A stretch of 19,222 bases of DNA, from NCBI GenBank assembly GCA_030152505.1, contig JASLJO010000005.1:1-19222 (forward strand), given 5' to 3'. The position numbers and the translations under genes were made by a program. The notes beneath the pieces are model-generated. The model was not told the origin of the DNA and did not search any database. It was given only the letters and a program-made list of their open reading frames with translations. Source of the DNA: Solirubrobacterales bacterium. Its GTDB lineage: Bacteria; Actinomycetota; Thermoleophilia; Solirubrobacterales; 70-9. Positions 7,484 to 14,256 of this stretch are shown one piece after another (within the stretch, counting starts at the first letter, position 1; every line of letters begins with the position of its first letter).

Positions 7484-8053
7484 TTGAGGAAAGCTCGTCT
7501 ACGTTCCGGCCTGGGCAGGGCAGCGGTGCTTGCGATCGCAGCGGCGCTTGTCGCTCTGGGGGTCTTTGCTTCAGCTGCTTCGGCCGGCACCGCTCCCACT
7601 GTCTTCATCAAAGACGGCAAAGGTGGCCTTCGCTTCGAAGCCCCGAAAACTGTCGCCGACGGCGAAGAGCTGGCGGTGGTCAACACGACCAATCCACATA
7701 AAGTCGGTCCGCACACCTTCTCTCTGGTGACCAAAGGGTCGATACCGACGACTCCGAAAGCCCGTCAGCTCTGCTTCACCCCGCATCACATCTGCAAGGC
7801 GATCGCCGGTTGGCATGGGGTCAAAGGCAATGGCCCGGTGAAAGTCAACCCGGTCGACGCCGGCCCCGAAGGCTGGAGCACGATGGGCAGCCTGACCAAG
7901 ACGGGCGATTCGTGGTTCACCGGTGAGAAACCGGGCACCTCGATCGTGCAGACGGTCGACGTCGACACCTCGGCTGGAGCGAGCAGGATCTACTTCATCT
8001 GCGCGATCCATCCCTGGATGCACGGTTCGATCAACGTCCTGCCGGGCGGCTAG
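7484..8053 (+). CDS. Secreted cupredoxin-domain protein
   Basis: An exported single-domain copper protein, 189 residues from TTG 7484. The start is chosen because AAAGGA (7472-7477) lies 6 nt upstream; GTG 7463 in the same frame is the alternative. Residues 1-34 form a Sec signal peptide ending ASAASA|G. Likely type-1 copper ligands are His77 (or His72) in NPHKVGPHTFSLV, and Cys173, His176 and Met179 in CAIHPWMHG, the same C-x2-H-x2-M loop as the lipoprotein at 228-713. An inserted segment with Cys97, His101, His102 and Cys104 (CFTPHHIC) could form a disulfide or a second metal site. The stop lies 2 nt before the probable start of the multicopper oxidase, so it is probably its electron or copper partner. 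Confidence 0.88.
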   Translation: MRKARLRSGLGRAAVLAIAAALVALGVFASAASAGTAPTVFIKDGKGGLRFEAPKTVADGEELAVVNTTNPHKVGPHTFSLVTKGSIPTTPKARQLCFTPHHICKAIAGWHGVKGNGPVKVNPVDAGPEGWSTMGSLTKTGDSWFTGEKPGTSIVQTVDVDTSAGASRIYFICAIHPWMHGSINVLPGG

Positions 8054-8055
8054 CA

Positions 8056-9651
8056 ACGGCTGATCCTCAGCAGTCCTCGCCACGCCTGGGGCGCCGAGCC
8101 TTTCTCGGCGCCCTGGGCGGTGGCGCGCTCGCTGCTTGGCTGCCCTCCGGCCTACGCCCAGGCGCCCTTACCTCGGCGGCGGCGCGGGCGGATCGACTTC
8201 CCGCCCCGCCGCCCTTTCGCAACCCGTTGCCGATTCCGCATGAGCTGCGCGGCGCACAACTCGACATCCCGATCCGCGAGGCCGAGGTGTCTATCCTGCC
8301 CGGCCGACCGACCCGGATGTGGACCTACGACGGCACCTTCCCCGGGCCGACGATCAGGCGGCCGGCCGGCCGCCGTACCGAGGTCACCTTTCACCATCGG
8401 CTGCCGCCTCGGGCCGGCGAGCTGACGGTCCATCTGCACGGAGGCCATAACCGCACCCAGTTCGATGGTCAGCCGGGTGGGCTGACCTCCTCGCACCCTC
8501 GGTCCTTCTACTGCGACATCCCGCGCGGCCTCTCGCCGCGCAGGTCCGGCAACGATCTGCTGATCGAGCCGGGCGGGCGGAAGACCTACGTCTACGACCT
8601 GCGTGAGGACGGACAACCGGAACGGGCCGCGTTTCAGTGGTACCACGACCACCGTCTCGACCACACCGCACGCAACATCTGGCGCGGCTTGGCGGGGATG
8701 TGGATCGTCGATGACGAGCTCGACGCTTCGTTGCCGCTGCCGAGCGGTGAGCGCGACATCCCGCTGGCGATCTGCGATCGCTCCTTCGACCGCGACAACC
8801 AGTTGACCGACCCCTTCACCGGGCGCCGTCCTCCGGGCGACGGCGTCCTCGGCGCGCGCGTCCTCGTCAACGGCGCCCACATGCCACACCACCGGGTCAC
8901 CCCGCAGCGACAGCGGCTGCGCCTGCTCAACCTCTCCCACTTCCGCTCTTACGACGTCCACCTCTCCAACGGCGCACCGCTCGTCCAGATCGCCACCGAG
9001 AGCGGCCTGATGCCGAGGCCGGTCCGCCGCAACCACATCCTGCTCGGGCCGGGCGAGCGCGCCGAGGCGATCGTCGACTTCGCCGGCGCCCGCGGCGAGA
9101 CGGTCGAGCTGCGCAGTGGCCCCCGTCACGATGGCCATGCGGGCGCCGGCTCTCGCCCCTACGTCGGCGCGCTGATGCAGTTCCGGGTCGGTTCGCGGCC
9201 GATGCCGGATCGCACCCGGGTGCCACGCCGGCCGCGGCCACTGCCGAGCTGGACCAGGCATGTCTCACGCAAGCCCGACCACACCTGGACGATCACGATC
9301 GGCGGCCTCTTCAAGCCGACCTGGCTGATCAACGGCCGTACCTTCAACCCCGCCCACGCCGACGCCTTTCCCAAGCTCGGCTCGACCGTCACCTGGGAGC
9401 TGATCAACCGCACCGGCGTTGCCCACCTCATGCATCTGCACCACACCGATTGGTATCTGCTGGCGCGCGACGGCAGGCCGCCGCCACCGTGGGAAGACTG
9501 CCTCAAGGAGACCTTCTTCGTATATCCCGGCGAACGGATCCTGCTCGCCGGCCACTTCGCCGACTACACCGGCAGGTTCATCGTCCACTGCCACATGCTC
9601 GACCACGAGGACCATGGCCTGATGAGTCAGTTCGAGGTGGTCAAAGGCTGA
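8056..9651 (+). CDS. Tat-exported multicopper oxidase
   Basis: A laccase/bilirubin-oxidase-like enzyme coupling one-electron oxidation of a substrate (Cu(I), phenols or Mn(II)) to reduction of O2 to water outside the membrane. All four copper motifs are present; counted from TTG 8227 they are HLHGGH (69-74), WYHDH (138-142), HLMHLHH (400-406) and HCHMLDHEDHGLM (454-466). The frame stays open and coding-like upstream and encodes a twin-arginine signal (GRRAFLGALGGGALAAW), so 8227 is too far downstream. No ATG, GTG or TTG lies between the in-frame stop at 7924-7926 and 8227. The best candidates are ACG 8056, 2 nt after the cupredoxin stop and giving M-ADPQQSSPRLGRR, or CTG 8086. The residue at the axial type-1 position (Cys455+10) is Leu465, with Met one place later. 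The family is certain, the start is not. Confidence 0.9.
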   Translation, partial: TADPQQSSPRLGRRAFLGALGGGALAAWLPSGLRPGALTSAAARADRLPAPPPFRNPLPIPHELRGAQLDIPIREAEVSILPGRPTRMWTYDGTFPGPTIRRPAGRRTEVTFHHRLPPRAGELTVHLHGGHNRTQFDGQPGGLTSSHPRSFYCDIPRGLSPRRSGNDLLIEPGGRKTYVYDLREDGQPERAAFQWYHDHRLDHTARNIWRGLAGMWIVDDELDASLPLPSGERDIPLAICDRSFDRDNQLTDPFTGRRPPGDGVLGARVLVNGAHMPHHRVTPQRQRLRLLNLSHFRSYDVHLSNGAPLVQIATESGLMPRPVRRNHILLGPGERAEAIVDFAGARGETVELRSGPRHDGHAGAGSRPYVGALMQFRVGSRPMPDRTRVPRRPRPLPSWTRHVSRKPDHTWTITIGGLFKPTWLINGRTFNPAHADAFPKLGSTVTWELINRTGVAHLMHLHHTDWYLLARDGRPPPPWEDCLKETFFVYPGERILLAGHFADYTGRFIVHCHMLDHEDHGLMSQFEVVKG

Positions 9652-9717
9652 GTAAGAAGTTCACCTCTTTGTACTGTGCGGTGCGTCTGTAAAGATGCAT
9701 TTGGGTGGCGCAGAGAT

Positions 9718-11097
9718 ATGGCAACTGAGGTTTCCGGTCAAGAAAGGCAGATCCGGCTCACCGGGATCCGGTCTGACGAGGAACTCGATGAGCTTTCATT
9801 GCGAGAGCGGCACCGGGAATACGAACTTCAGGGCTACCGGTCGCTGAAGCGAACCCTGGTCCCGATCCTGCTGCTGGGGTTAGTCATGTGGCTTGTCCAG
9901 TGGTGGTTGGCGCCCAGTTGGCTCGTCGACTCCCGCTCCGACGCCGACACCCTGTTGACCGCGTTGCCGGTGGTGGCGATTGCCCTGCTCACGGTGATGA
10001 TCGCCGGGCTGCTGGTCGCCGTGCAGGTGGCGGCCGAGAGCTACCGGAGCACCGGCATCGGAATTCTGATCCGAGACATGCGCACCTGGGCCTGGGTTTA
10101 CATGGTGATCGGTATAGCGTCCGTTGCGCTCCTACTCGGCGCTTTGGCGCCCGCAAATGGTGATCCGTCGAGCGGGCTCACCGCAGCCTTGGCCACGTTG
10201 ACGATCCTCTTTGCGATCGTGTTTCTGTTCTCGGGCCGATTGTTGAAGATGCGCCTCGGCGAGTACACGAGCCCTTTCGCCATCTCTCAGTTCGCTTCGG
10301 TCTCCGCTTACGCCGCGCTGGACGAGGAAGATTGGGGAAAGTTCGAACGCCATTGGGAGGAGACCGGCCTGGTTGCCCTGTACGCAGTGCGGGATCAGGA
10401 TTCCAACGCCCTCGTGTTCGGCTTGGGGACTCTCGAGGAACTGTTCCGAACATGTTTGAGCGGGCACGATCCGCCGGTGGCTGTCGGCGTACGGGTCTCA
10501 GCGATCATGGTCCGGATGGGTGAGGAGACAATCGGTCTGGACTCGTTCGTCGACAGCTCACGTGAGATCTCGAACTCGCTGTACAGGATGGCGCGGTTCG
10601 CGCTCGAAACGTCCAACGCCTTGGTCGCAACCGAGCTGATCAACGGGCTCGGCCGGCTTGCGACCCGATCGTGGACCTTTGCCACGGTTGGGCTCTTCAT
10701 CAAGCAAGAGCCGAGCAATTTGACCACCCCGCTCGATGGTTTGGCCGACCTGGCATGGCGGGCGTCACCGGACGATCCCGTCGCGGCGGCCGCGGCCGTG
10801 GAGTGCTGGGCGCTCGGTGTCGCCTATCTCTACCGAGAGGCCGCCGCACATCCCCCCAGCGGGCGTGCGCAGCAGCTGGCGAGGCGCACTGTCTTTGACA
10901 GCGTCCGGGAGTTCGGACATGAGCCGAACTGGAAGGCCGCTTTCGACGCCCTGCTGCAGCGATCGTATCTATGGGCGCTCGCCTGGCAGGAGGATGCGAA
11001 AGAGCTGCTCGCAGGGCTCGTTTCAGCGAGTGAGCGTAGATCCATGCTGTCGGTTGGAGCGGTGATCGAGGCGACGGCTACAACCTGGACGGAGTAG
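9718..11097 (+). CDS. Unrecognised four-helix membrane protein with large C-terminal domain
   Basis: I do not recognise this 459-residue protein. After a charged N-terminus (residues 1-45, rich in Glu/Arg) come four predicted membrane helices (about 47-66, 79-104, 123-144, 153-172). Residues 180-459 look soluble, helical and cytoplasmic, with no motif I can assign to an enzyme; VFGLGTLEELFRTC and SNSLYRMARFALETSNALVA are typical of its texture. ATG 9718 is chosen because MATEVSGQERQ begins the protein cleanly; a GTG at 9676 would add 14 residues. There is no clear Shine-Dalgarno; TTTGTA (9668) and TAAAGA (9690) could be a promoter. Base and codon use look less GC-rich than the neighbours (many TTG, CGA, GGA, GAT codons), which hints at acquisition by transfer. 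It stands alone, convergent to cutA. Confidence 0.75.
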   Translation: MATEVSGQERQIRLTGIRSDEELDELSLRERHREYELQGYRSLKRTLVPILLLGLVMWLVQWWLAPSWLVDSRSDADTLLTALPVVAIALLTVMIAGLLVAVQVAAESYRSTGIGILIRDMRTWAWVYMVIGIASVALLLGALAPANGDPSSGLTAALATLTILFAIVFLFSGRLLKMRLGEYTSPFAISQFASVSAYAALDEEDWGKFERHWEETGLVALYAVRDQDSNALVFGLGTLEELFRTCLSGHDPPVAVGVRVSAIMVRMGEETIGLDSFVDSSREISNSLYRMARFALETSNALVATELINGLGRLATRSWTFATVGLFIKQEPSNLTTPLDGLADLAWRASPDDPVAAAAAVECWALGVAYLYREAAAHPPSGRAQQLARRTVFDSVREFGHEPNWKAAFDALLQRSYLWALAWQEDAKELLAGLVSASERRSMLSVGAVIEATATTWTE

Positions 11098-11135
11098 CGA
11101 GTCGAGGGAGAGGAGCAGGCCGGCGCCGCCGACTG

Positions 11136-11453
11136 CTACTCGACGCCTTGGCTGAGCCAGGCGAGGTAGCCGGCGCTGCCGGCGACGATCGGCGTGGCGA
11201 CGATCTCGGGCTCCTCATAGGAGTGCAGCTCGCGGATTGCCGCCTCGAGCTCGGCGTAGCGGCTGGCCTCGGTCTTCGCCAGACACTGCCACTCTCGCGC
11301 ATGCTCGACCTCGTCCTGCCAGCGGTAGTGGCTCGAGATCGGCCCCAGGACCTGCACGCACGCCGCCAGGCGGCGCTCGAGGAGGGCGGCGGAGATCCGC
11401 TCCGCCTCCTCCTCGGAACCGGCCGTGGTCAGGACCTGCAGGTACTCGGACAC
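11136..11453 (-). CDS. cutA: CutA1 divalent-cation tolerance protein
   Basis: A 105-residue protein with the standard CutA1 pattern: QVLTTAGSEEEAERI near the start, RRLAACVQVLGPISSHYRWQ (28-47), a Lys at 60 (CLAKTE) and HSYEEPEIVATPI (77-89). CutA1 forms very stable trimers with a ferredoxin-like fold close to that of PII proteins; it was linked to copper tolerance in E. coli but its molecular role is unsettled. The GTG start lies only 7 nt after the amt stop, so it is the third gene of a glnB-amt-cutA operon. That context suggests a link to PII signalling or metal/nitrogen status rather than copper alone (inference). It converges on the unrecognised membrane protein across 38 bp with no clear terminator. 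Confidence 0.92.
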   Translation of the reverse strand: MSEYLQVLTTAGSEEEAERISAALLERRLAACVQVLGPISSHYRWQDEVEHAREWQCLAKTEASRYAELEAAIRELHSYEEPEIVATPIVAGSAGYLAWLSQGVE

Positions 11454-11460
11454 TGCGTCC

Positions 11461-12765
11461 CTAGCTCGGTTCGGCGACCAGCGCCTCGCCGTCGGCGTCG
11501 GGCATCACCAGGATCGCCCCCTCGCCGGAGGCGTAGGCGTCCTCGCCGTGCTGGATGAAGTCCATGCCGACCGCCTCCTCGTGCTCACTCGAGCGCAGCG
11601 CGGTGAAGAGACCCATGACGCGCAGCAGGGCGTAGGTCATGCCGAAGGCGTAGAGGGGCGTGACCAGCGCCGCCAGCGCCTGGTCGCCGAGCTGGGAGGC
11701 GTTGCCGAAGAAGAGGCCGTCGGCGACGCCGTTCCAGGCGAGCGAGGCGAAGAAGCCAATGAAGAGGATGCCGGTGAAGCCGGCGATGCCGTGGGCGGCG
11801 AGCACGTCGAGCGTCTCGTCGACCCGGGTGCGCGGCCGCCAGACGATCATCGCGTAGCAGGGCAGGGCGCCGACCGCGCCCAGCACCATCGCCCAGCCCG
11901 GGCTGATGAAGGCGCCCGCCGGGGTGATCAGGACACAACCGACGATGATCGCGGTGGCGGCGCCGATCGCGGTCACTTTGCGGCCACGGATCAGGTCGAG
12001 CGCGAACCAGACGACCAGCGAGCAGGCGGGGGTCAGCAGGGTGTTGACGAAGGCGAGCACGCTCGGGTTGCCGGTCGAGAAGCCGCTGCCGCCGTTGAAG
12101 CCGAACCAGCCGAACCAGAGCAACCCGGCCCCGAGCAGCACGTACACGGCGTTGTGGGGGAGGAGCGCCTGACGGCCATAGTCCTTGCGCGCGCCGACGA
12201 CCAGTGCGGCGGCCAGGGCGGAGAAGCCCGAGCCCATCTCGACCGGGATGCCGCCGGCGAAGTCGAGCGTGCCACCCGCCGCCAGCCAGCCGCCGCCGAA
12301 GGACCAGTGGGCGAGCACCGAGTAGACGAGGATCGACCAGAGGGCGACGAACACCAGGAAGGGGCCGAAGCGCATCCGCTCGACCACCGCGCCGGAGACG
12401 AGCGCCGCGGTGATGATGCAGAAGGTCGCCTGGAAGGCCATGAAGAGCAGGTGCGGGATCGTCGTCCCGTCGCGGGGGACGAAGGTGACGTCCTTGAGCC
12501 CGACGTAGCCGAGCCCGCCGATGATCGAGCCGTCGCCGTCGAATGCAAGCGAGTAGCCGACCAGCGCCCAGACGACGCCGGCGACGGCGATCGCGCCGAT
12601 GCACATCATGAAGGTGTTGAGCGTGTTCTTCGAGCGCACCAGGCCGGCGTAGAAGAGGCCGAGCGCCGGCGTCATCATCAGCACCAGCGCCGTGGCGGCG
12701 AACATCCAGGCGGTGTCGCCCGTGTCGATTTCCGCGGCCGCCGCCGCGATCGGCAGGCCCGTCAC
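11461..12765 (-). CDS. amt: Ammonium transporter, Amt/MEP family
   Basis: A 434-residue, 11-helix ammonium channel. Family landmarks are MTPALGLFYAGLVRSKN (31-47), FQATFCIITAALVSGAVVER (111-130), HWSFGGGWL (153-161), DFAGG (168-172) and AAHGIAGFTGILFIG (323-337). Asp168 corresponds to E. coli AmtB Asp160. The position eight residues later, His168 in E. coli, is Glu176 here (IPVEMGSG), while the second pore histidine is kept as His325. The same Glu occurs in the fungal Mep1/Mep3 type. The C-terminal tail (about 390-434) is acidic and presumably cytoplasmic, where PII would dock. The start is GTG 12765, overlapping the glnB stop by 4 nt (GTGA); upstream extension of the frame runs through glnB and is not real. 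Operon order is glnB-amt-cutA. Confidence 0.95.
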   Translation of the reverse strand: MTGLPIAAAAAEIDTGDTAWMFAATALVLMMTPALGLFYAGLVRSKNTLNTFMMCIGAIAVAGVVWALVGYSLAFDGDGSIIGGLGYVGLKDVTFVPRDGTTIPHLLFMAFQATFCIITAALVSGAVVERMRFGPFLVFVALWSILVYSVLAHWSFGGGWLAAGGTLDFAGGIPVEMGSGFSALAAALVVGARKDYGRQALLPHNAVYVLLGAGLLWFGWFGFNGGSGFSTGNPSVLAFVNTLLTPACSLVVWFALDLIRGRKVTAIGAATAIIVGCVLITPAGAFISPGWAMVLGAVGALPCYAMIVWRPRTRVDETLDVLAAHGIAGFTGILFIGFFASLAWNGVADGLFFGNASQLGDQALAALVTPLYAFGMTYALLRVMGLFTALRSSEHEEAVGMDFIQHGEDAYASGEGAILVMPDADGEALVAEPS

Positions 12766-13115
12766 TTGCCCACCGGCGTCACGGCGGCCTGATCGGACTC
12801 GCCGGTGCGGATCCGCACCGCCCGCTCGAGCGGTACGACGAAGATCTTGCCGTCGCCGACCTCGCCGGTGCGGGCGCCCTCGCAGAGCGCCTCGATCGTC
12901 GGGTCGACGAAGTCGTCGGAGACGGCGACCTCGAAGCGCGTCTTGTCGGCAAGGCCCATCTTCACCGTCGTGCCGCGATAGGTCTCGACCCGGTCGAGCT
13001 CGCCGCCGTGCCCCTGTACGCGACTCATCGAAACGCCGCGGACCTCGGCGCGGTACAGCGCCTCCAATACGTCGTTGGCCTTCTCGGGCCGCACGATGCC
13101 GATCACCAATTTCAC
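12762..13115 (-). CDS. glnK: PII nitrogen regulatory protein (GlnB/GlnK)
   Basis: A 117-residue PII signal protein that senses ATP/ADP and 2-oxoglutarate and controls Amt and nitrogen enzymes. The B-loop TGEVGDGKIFV and the C-loop IRTGESDQAA are intact. The T-loop reads ELDRVETYRGTTVKMGLADK: Tyr46-Arg47-Gly48 are kept, but position 51, the tyrosine that is uridylylated or adenylylated in many bacteria, is Val; positions 49 and 50 are Thr. This RGTTVKM form resembles archaeal-type GlnK. The GTG at 13115 has a strong Shine-Dalgarno 5 nt upstream. It is the first gene of the operon and overlaps amt by 4 nt, so it is most likely the dedicated GlnK that blocks this Amt. The symbol glnK rests on linkage to amt; glnB is equally defensible. 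Confidence 0.95.
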   Translation of the reverse strand: MKLVIGIVRPEKANDVLEALYRAEVRGVSMSRVQGHGGELDRVETYRGTTVKMGLADKTRFEVAVSDDFVDPTIEALCEGARTGEVGDGKIFVVPLERAVRIRTGESDQAAVTPVGK

Positions 13116-13120
13116 CGCAT

Positions 13121-13131
13121 CTCTCCCCTCC
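13121..13131 (-). promoter_or_regulatory. Strong ribosome binding site of glnK
   Basis: On the minus strand this reads GGAGGGGAGAG, 5 nt before the GTG start at 13115. It supports that GTG rather than any internal start. It contrasts with several neighbouring genes that show no Shine-Dalgarno sequence. Confidence 0.7.
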
Positions 13132-13145
13132 GCCTCTCCAACAGA

Positions 13146-13170
13146 GCGGGGGGAGCGTATCGCCCCCCGC
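13146..13170. terminator. GC-rich hairpin between the SDR gene and glnK
   Basis: GCGGGGG (13146-13152) pairs with CCCCCGC (13164-13170), with an inner GCG-TAT-CGC helix offset by a 2-nt bulge. It lies 36 nt past the end of the minus-strand SDR gene and before the glnK start, so it can end SDR transcription. The U-tract is missing. A role as a glnK leader structure is possible because it is about 30 nt upstream of that start. Confidence 0.5.
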
Positions 13171-13205
13171 CCGTTTCGGCGGCCCCGGCCCGCGCGTCGC
13201 TGATG

Positions 13206-13958
13206 TCAGGGAGAATCCGTGCTGTCCCGTGCCTCTCTGTGCACCTCGGTCGCCGTCGCCTGGTCGCGGGGGCGGACGACGATCTCGTCGACGTTGACGT
13301 GAGACGGCTGGGCGACTGCCCAGCGGATGCACTCGGCGACGTCGGCGGCACTCAGCGGTCGCATTCCCGCGTAGACGCGGCGGGCCGCCTCCTCGTCGCC
13401 GCCGAAGCGGACCAGCGAGAACTCGGTCTCGACCATGCCGGGGGCGACCTCGGTCACCCGCACCGGTCGGCCGAGCAGCTCGAGCCGCAGATTGCGCAGC
13501 AGTGAGCGCTGGGCGTGCTTGGCGGCTATGTAGCCGGAGCCGCCGCGGTAGGACTCGAAGCCGGCGATGCTGGTCACGGTCACCACATGGCCGTCGCCCG
13601 ACTCGATCAGCGCCGGCAGCAGCGCCCGCGTCATCCGCATCGTCCCCATTACGTTCGCCTCGTACATCCGCAGCCACTGCTCCTCGTCGGCCTCGGCCAG
13701 TGGGGCCAGCCCGAGCGCTCCGCCGGCGTTGTTGACCAGCACGTCGCAGCGCGACACCCGTGAGCAGAACTCCTCGACCGAGCCCGTATCGGTGACGTCG
13801 AGGGCGAGGGCCTCGCCGCCGATCTCGGCGGCCACCTCTTCGAGCCGCTCCAGCCGCCGTGCCCCGAGCACGAGCTGAAAGCCCTCGCCGGCCAACGCCC
13901 GCGCCGCGGCCGCCCCGATCCCGCTCGACGCCCCGGTTATCACCGCAGTTTGGGCCAT
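13206..13958 (-). CDS. Short-chain dehydrogenase/reductase (SDR), classical
   Basis: A 250-residue NAD(P)-dependent oxidoreductase. The cofactor motif TGASSGIG is at 8-15, and ARR at 33-35 favours NADP(H). NNAG is at 76-79, and the catalytic Ser130, Tyr143 and Lys147 lie in VTSIAGFESYRGGSGYIAAK. LDVTD (53-57) and PGMVETEF complete the pattern. It is closest in appearance to the YdfG/serine-3-dehydrogenase-like group, which acts on small hydroxy compounds; the true substrate is unknown. The ATG at 13958 has TAGGCT exactly 7 nt upstream (13966-13971 on the minus strand) and no Shine-Dalgarno, suggesting a leaderless mRNA. It is divergent from vapBC and separated from glnK by about 90 bp with a hairpin. 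Confidence 0.92.
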   Translation of the reverse strand: MAQTAVITGASSGIGAAAARALAGEGFQLVLGARRLERLEEVAAEIGGEALALDVTDTGSVEEFCSRVSRCDVLVNNAGGALGLAPLAEADEEQWLRMYEANVMGTMRMTRALLPALIESGDGHVVTVTSIAGFESYRGGSGYIAAKHAQRSLLRNLRLELLGRPVRVTEVAPGMVETEFSLVRFGGDEEAARRVYAGMRPLSAADVAECIRWAVAQPSHVNVDEIVVRPRDQATATEVHREARDSTDSP

Positions 13959-14035
13959 TCGTGCGAGCCTACTGATGCCAAGGGGGCGAGATATTCCAGC
14001 TGACGACTTGAGGCTCTATGAAAACGTCAGACGTA

Positions 14036-14054
14036 TATGCCATATTTATGCCAT
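14036..14054 (+). promoter_or_regulatory. Probable vapBC operator: direct repeats overlapping the vapB start
   Basis: TATGCCAT occurs at 14036-14043 and again at 14047-14054, 11 bp apart, so both copies face the same side of the helix; the second covers the vapB ATG. The tract is AT-rich in an otherwise GC-rich region, and CATATT (14041-14046) ends 6 nt before the ATG as a possible -10. VapB-type antitoxins normally repress their own promoter through such paired sites. A further CTGACG/CGTCAG inverted pair lies at 14000-14005/14025-14030. Confidence 0.5.
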
Positions 14055-14256
14055 GCGAACCACGCTCGACCTGGATGACGATCTGATGGAGGCGCTGATG
14101 GCCCGTCACCCCGAGATGAACAAGACCAAGGCCGTGGAGGCGGCAATCGAGGATCACGTTCGCCGCGGCGCGATCGACTGGCTGCTGAGCATGCGCGGAA
14201 AGATCGAGATCGAGGACGTTTCGAAGGAGATGCGCGCGATCGATCGGAGGATCTGA
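14053..14256 (+). CDS. vapB: VapB-family antitoxin
   Basis: A 67-residue antitoxin. The N-terminus MRTTLDLDDDLMEALMARHP followed by MNKTKAVEAAIEDHVRR is the ribbon-helix-helix type DNA-binding pattern of VapB proteins (beta strand 1-7, helices about 9-19 and 24-38). The C-terminal 30 residues (IDWLLSMRGKIEIEDVSKEM) should wrap the toxin active site. ATG 14053 is chosen because the protein then begins with the standard RTTLDLDD strand; the frame is open upstream but without a coding look. The stop overlaps the vapC start by one base (TGATG), so antitoxin and toxin are coupled. It probably regulates itself through the repeats at its start. Confidence 0.9.
   Translation: MRTTLDLDDDLMEALMARHPEMNKTKAVEAAIEDHVRRGAIDWLLSMRGKIEIEDVSKEMRAIDRRI

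Noticed and set aside
8227..8229. TTG 8227 as the start of the multicopper oxidase
   Set aside because: It would remove an intact Tat signal peptide and conserved upstream sequence; kept only as a formal alternative.
11425..12792. Long plus-strand open frame (455 codons) opposite amt
   Set aside because: It is the complement of a GC-rich gene and is full of Arg/Glu/Gly/Asp; amt on the minus strand explains the sequence.
12766..13677. Upstream extension of the amt frame to a 738-codon ORF
   Set aside because: The added part runs through glnK and the SDR gene in a different phase; Amt homology begins at the GTG at 12765.
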